In this document: in pieces, positions 61,036 through 64,000 of the stretch
Layout: each line of letters begins with the position of its first letter
How positions within the stretch are numbered: the first letter of the stretch is position 1
Assembly: GCA_023957335.1 (NCBI GenBank)
Contig: JAMLHC010000006.1
Coordinates: 62,001 to 126,000 of the forward strand
Direction: 5' to 3'
Source of the DNA: Bacteroidota bacterium
GTDB lineage: Bacteria > Bacteroidota > Bacteroidia > NS11-12g > UBA955
DNA: 64,000 nt
Program-made: the position numbers and the translations under genes
The notes under the pieces: model-generated
The model's database searches: none
Told to the model about the DNA's origin: nothing
The model's input: the letters and a program-made list of their open reading frames with translations, nothing else

Positions 61036-62400
61036 ATGACACAACAGGCAGAATTGACGATTATAGGAGGAGGAATCACAGGATTAGCAACTGCCTACAT
61101 TGCTGCCAAACAAGGGGTTAAAGTAAAGGTTATCGAAGCAAGCAAAGACTTTGGCGGCTTGCTTAACACTTTTGAAATCGGAGTAAATAGGCTCGAATAT
61201 TTTTATCACCATTTTTTTACTCATGATGCAGAAATTCATTGGCTTGTAAAAGAACTTGGTATTGAAAGCAAGTTAATTTACAAAAAAACAACCATGGGCA
61301 CTTTTCGCAACAATCACCTCTACCCTTTTAACGGAGCGATGGATTTGCTCAAATTTAAACCTATAAAGTTTATTGGCAAAATACGTTGGGGGCTTACCAG
61401 CTTGTATTTGGGGAAAATTGCCAAATGGCAAAATTATGAAAACGTAACTGCACTTGAATGGTTTTATGAAAATGCGGGAGAATCAGCTACGAACAGTATT
61501 TGGAAGCCCATGCTCGACATTAAGTTTGGACCCTATGCAGATAAAATTCCTCTCTCATGGATGATTGGCAGACTCAGACAAAGACTCAATTCAAGAAAAT
61601 CAGGAGATGAACGACTCGGCTATCTTCAAGGAGGGCTGGACACCTTGCTACAAGCACTCTTAGCAAAGCTCAACACATTGGGAGTAGAACTCATCAATGA
61701 GGCACCGGCTACCGCAATCAACATGAATCCTGATGACAGTATTCGCTCGGTTGTTACAAACAAAGGCACTTTTGAAGGTGGAAAATTTCTATTTACGATT
61801 CCCGGCAGTATTGTTGGCAAACTCCTGCCTCCGTTTAGCGCAACCAAAGATAAACTCGATGCAGTCAACTATTTTGGTGCAGTATGCGTGATTTTAGAAA
61901 CGCCCGAAAAAATCAGTAACACTTATTGGATAAATGTTGCTGACCCCGGTTTTGATTTTGGAGGAATTATTGAACATACAAACTTCATAGAACCGGAGCA
62001 CTATCAAGGCAAACACATTACATATCTGTCAAGATATTTTGATTTAAATGATTCGCTTTTTCATGCTACCGATGAACAGATTAGCGGAAAAATGATACCT
62101 CAACTCAAACTTATATTTCCAAAATTTGACTTGGACTCCATTCAACAAGTGCGTGTTTTCAGAACCTCATTTGCAGCAACAGTTTGTGATTTAAATTTTT
62201 CACAAAAAATCATAGACTGCGAAACGGAATTTGCCAATTTATATATTGCCAATATGGCACATATCTACCCCGATGAAAGGAGCGTAAACAATAGCATCCG
62301 CGTGGCTGCTGAAGCTTGCAGAGTAATGGGCTACAACTCTGTTAAAGTACCCGAAGGTTCCTCTCTTTCAGGCAAAATCGGTTTTGGCGAAAATCAATAA
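61036..62400 (+). CDS. FAD-dependent oxidoreductase (amine oxidase/protoporphyrinogen oxidase-like)
   Basis: 454 residues from ATG 61036; a TTG 18 codons earlier was not used. N-terminal dinucleotide motif LTIIGGGITGLATAYIAA, then KVIEASKDFGGLL with the acidic end of the second strand, a GGxLNTFE-like segment and a C-terminal FAD loop (YIANMAHIYPDERSVNN). The fold is that of UDP-galactopyranose mutase and protoporphyrinogen oxidase relatives. A glycosyltransferase gene follows, so a role in surface sugar or lipid modification is plausible. The substrate is unknown. Confidence 0.72.
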   Translation: MTQQAELTIIGGGITGLATAYIAAKQGVKVKVIEASKDFGGLLNTFEIGVNRLEYFYHHFFTHDAEIHWLVKELGIESKLIYKKTTMGTFRNNHLYPFNGAMDLLKFKPIKFIGKIRWGLTSLYLGKIAKWQNYENVTALEWFYENAGESATNSIWKPMLDIKFGPYADKIPLSWMIGRLRQRLNSRKSGDERLGYLQGGLDTLLQALLAKLNTLGVELINEAPATAINMNPDDSIRSVVTNKGTFEGGKFLFTIPGSIVGKLLPPFSATKDKLDAVNYFGAVCVILETPEKISNTYWINVADPGFDFGGIIEHTNFIEPEHYQGKHITYLSRYFDLNDSLFHATDEQISGKMIPQLKLIFPKFDLDSIQQVRVFRTSFAATVCDLNFSQKIIDCETEFANLYIANMAHIYPDERSVNNSIRVAAEACRVMGYNSVKVPEGSSLSGKIGFGENQ

Positions 62401-62511
62401 TAAGGACACACTTCCAAAACTGTTATGACACTTATTTCATTTCAATTATGCTCTGATTTTCTCTGTTAATTTATCTGTTTATCACCATTTTACTTTTAAT
62501 TCGCACTCGCC

Positions 62512-63471
62512 ATGATATCCATTGTAATTCCGATTTTCAACGAAGAACAAATTCTTCAACAGCTCTATGACCGCCTTGTTGGCGCAGCTCCATTATGGAA
62601 AGAGGATTATGAAATTATTTTAGTAGATGATGGTTCGCGAGATAATTCAATAGAAATAATGCGCGGGTTTGTTGCCCAAAACTCACATTTCAAGGTATTA
62701 AAACTAAGTCGAAACTTTGGACATCAACCTGCAATTACAGCAGGTATCAAGAAAGCCAAAGGAGATGCTGTGATAGTTATGGATGGCGATTTGCAAGACC
62801 CTCCGGAAGAGCTTCCTCGATTTTTGGATAAATGGAGAGAAGGCTATCATGTTGTGTATGCCATTAGAACTAAGCGCAAAGAAGGATTGTTTAAACGAAT
62901 TGCTTACAAAACCTTTTACAGACTGCTTGCCAGAATCAGTGATATAGATATTCCAATCGACTCAGGTGATTTTAGTGTGATGGACAGAAAAGTTGTCAAT
63001 GCATTAAACATCGAAATGCCGGAGAATATTCGATACGTGCGTGGTCTGAGAGCCTATGCGGGGTTCAAACAAATCGGAGTAGCTTATGAACGAGCTGAAA
63101 GAGCCGGTGGCGAGGTCAAATTCACTTTCAGAAAACTTGTCAAACTTGCTATTGACGGAATCTTTGACTTTTCAACTTTCCCGTTGAGATTGGCTACTTA
63201 CTTCGGACTTATCATTTCTATACCTTCTTTTCTGCTTGGTGTTTTCTTTATTGTTCATCGTATGCTCAATTTCAAAATATTTGGCTATTCACCACAAGAC
63301 ACACCCGGTATGGCAACGCTTGCAGTAGCAATGTTCTTTTTGGGGGGTGTGCTATTAGTCATTTTGGGCGTTATTGGAGAATATATCGGTAGGATTTACA
63401 TTGAGGTCAAAAAACGACCTTTTTACCTGATAGAAGAAGAAATTGTGAATGAAGGGAAAAAACAGGTTTAA
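62512..63471 (+). CDS. Family 2 glycosyltransferase with two C-terminal membrane helices (GtrB/polyprenyl-phosphate type)
   Basis: 319 residues. GT-A fold: SIVIPIFNEEQIL, ILVDDGSRDNS, the DxD-type motif VMDGDLQDPPEELP, and SGDFSVMDRKVV. Two C-terminal transmembrane helices (ATYFGLIISIPSFLLGVFFIV and MATLAVAMFFLGGVLLVILGVIG) and a basic tail match polyprenyl-phosphate glucosyl/mannosyltransferases. It would charge an undecaprenyl carrier with a sugar at the inner membrane. It is separated from the FAD oxidoreductase gene by 111 bp. Confidence 0.88.
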   Translation: MISIVIPIFNEEQILQQLYDRLVGAAPLWKEDYEIILVDDGSRDNSIEIMRGFVAQNSHFKVLKLSRNFGHQPAITAGIKKAKGDAVIVMDGDLQDPPEELPRFLDKWREGYHVVYAIRTKRKEGLFKRIAYKTFYRLLARISDIDIPIDSGDFSVMDRKVVNALNIEMPENIRYVRGLRAYAGFKQIGVAYERAERAGGEVKFTFRKLVKLAIDGIFDFSTFPLRLATYFGLIISIPSFLLGVFFIVHRMLNFKIFGYSPQDTPGMATLAVAMFFLGGVLLVILGVIGEYIGRIYIEVKKRPFYLIEEEIVNEGKKQV

Positions 63472-63580
63472 ATTTAATCACGACTCCCCTACTTCCGCAC
63501 TCATCCCTCAAGGTACAGAAGCTCTTTTTTTATCCCAAATATTTACCGAATTTTGGAAACTCAATTTTCAACTAAACTTA

Positions 63581-64000
63581 ATGCGATTTTATTTACATGT
63601 TGCCCTTGTCTTGGGTATTTTATTAACAGCCTCCAATCGTTTGGAAGCCCAAAAGAAAAAAGATATTATTTATGAAAATGCTACTATCGGATTATCCATA
63701 GTGCCTTCACTTCATGGTGGTTTCCTTGCGATGAAAGGAACTTCTAAAGAACTGAAAGATTCATTGCGTAAAGCAGACCAACTTAAAAGTGTTCTTGATT
63801 TTGGGGCACAGTTTAGATTTAATACAGGAAAGGACTGGATTGTAACCACCGGTATTTACTACAGCAACAAAGGATTGAGAAGAGTTAAAGAACCAATCAA
63901 TCTCTTGGATGTCATTCACGACAACATGCCTCCGGACAAAGTAAAGATTAGTGATGATATGCAAGGTTTTACAAGACAGATTTATTACAATATCAATTAC
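63581..64000 (+). CDS. Outer-membrane beta-barrel protein, C-terminus off the window
   Basis: The frame opens at ATG 63581 and is still open at the right edge (140 codons). A signal peptide (MRFYLHVALVLGILLTAS...LEA) is followed by strand-like segments such as ENATIGLSIVPSLHGGF and DWIVTTGIYYSNKGL, which suggest a PorT-like or OMP_b-brl barrel. The C-terminal part and function cannot be judged. Confidence 0.65.
   Translation, partial: MRFYLHVALVLGILLTASNRLEAQKKKDIIYENATIGLSIVPSLHGGFLAMKGTSKELKDSLRKADQLKSVLDFGAQFRFNTGKDWIVTTGIYYSNKGLRRVKEPINLLDVIHDNMPPDKVKISDDMQGFTRQIYYNINY

Noticed and set aside
1-64000. Genomic island or prophage signs around the bcr or nar clusters
   Set aside because: No integrase, transposase, long direct repeats or attachment-like sequence at the one tRNA gene; composition looks uniform.

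Overview
The window is AT-rich bacterial DNA that reads as Bacteroidota. The evidence is TAnnTTTG-type -7 promoter elements in front of many genes, weak Shine-Dalgarno signals, a TPP riboswitch ahead of a TonB-dependent receptor, a Porin_10-like barrel and a PorE-like TPR/propeller/OmpA lipoprotein. I cannot place it more finely. No integrase, transposase, CRISPR array or rRNA is visible. One tRNA (Thr, anticodon CGT) is present.

Region 1 (left edge to 20.3 kb, all minus strand) is one tightly packed run of at least 17 genes with gaps of 30 bp or less or short overlaps. It encodes an anaerobic benzoyl-CoA pathway of the Thauera type. The core is an ATP-dependent class I benzoyl-CoA reductase in the order bcrC-bcrB-bcrA-bcrD. 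Then come an acyl-CoA ligase, a BcrB/HgdB-like protein, a PanE-activase fusion, a thiolase, a hydroxyacyl-CoA dehydrogenase/enoyl-CoA hydratase fusion, had, oah, dch, korA, korB and an Alvin-type ferredoxin. It ends with a MocA-like cytidylyltransferase and an XdhC-like protein cut by the window edge. KorAB and the ferredoxin would supply low-potential electrons to the reductase. The MocA/XdhC pair predicts a xanthine-oxidase-family enzyme just outside, possibly 4-hydroxybenzoyl-CoA reductase.

Region 2 (20.3-26.8 kb) has a divergent FNR-like regulator with cysteines suited to an Fe-S cluster, then a molybdenum cofactor operon (moaA, moeA, a TSUP permease, mobA, moaD, moeB, moaE; no moaC). Region 3 (26.8-30 kb) holds an LtaS-type membrane sulfatase and a PagL-like lipid A deacylase. 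Region 4 (30-41.4 kb) is a nitrate respiration operon read leftwards: diheme cytochrome c, narG, narH, narJ, narI, a small membrane protein, a hemerythrin, narK with an inserted domain, and a TDT-family channel. The FNR-type box ATGA-N6-TCAT lies ahead of bcrC, moaA and the nar operon, always at the same distance from a -7-like element. This predicts that aromatic-ring reduction, Mo cofactor synthesis and nitrate respiration share one oxygen-responsive regulator.

Region 5 (41.4-49.3 kb) is a nitric oxide module. It has an unusual heme-copper enzyme (subunit I with Asn where oxidases have the crosslinked Tyr, CuA subunit II, SCO1) and an Rrf2/NsrR-like regulator. It also has a SufT-like protein, a 12-TM NnrS-like protein, a DUF1858/DUF2249 protein and a RIC/YtfE repair protein carrying five tandem DUF2249 domains. 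Two matching 26-bp inverted repeats mark the two promoters of this module. No nitrite reductase or nosZ lies in the window.

Region 6 (49.4-64 kb) is ordinary Bacteroidota content: thiamin TonB receptor, small lipoprotein, RmlD, QueG, PorE-like lipoprotein, porin, thioredoxin-like protein, tRNA-Thr, a MOCOS-like class V aminotransferase, an FAD oxidoreductase, a family 2 glycosyltransferase and a truncated outer-membrane protein.

The strongest candidates for undescribed biology are the benzoyl-CoA operon in a Bacteroidota background, the PanE-activase fusion with its BcrB-like partner, the atypical NO-reductase-like heme-copper enzyme, and the five-repeat RIC protein. All assignments rest on motif reading; no homology search was run.
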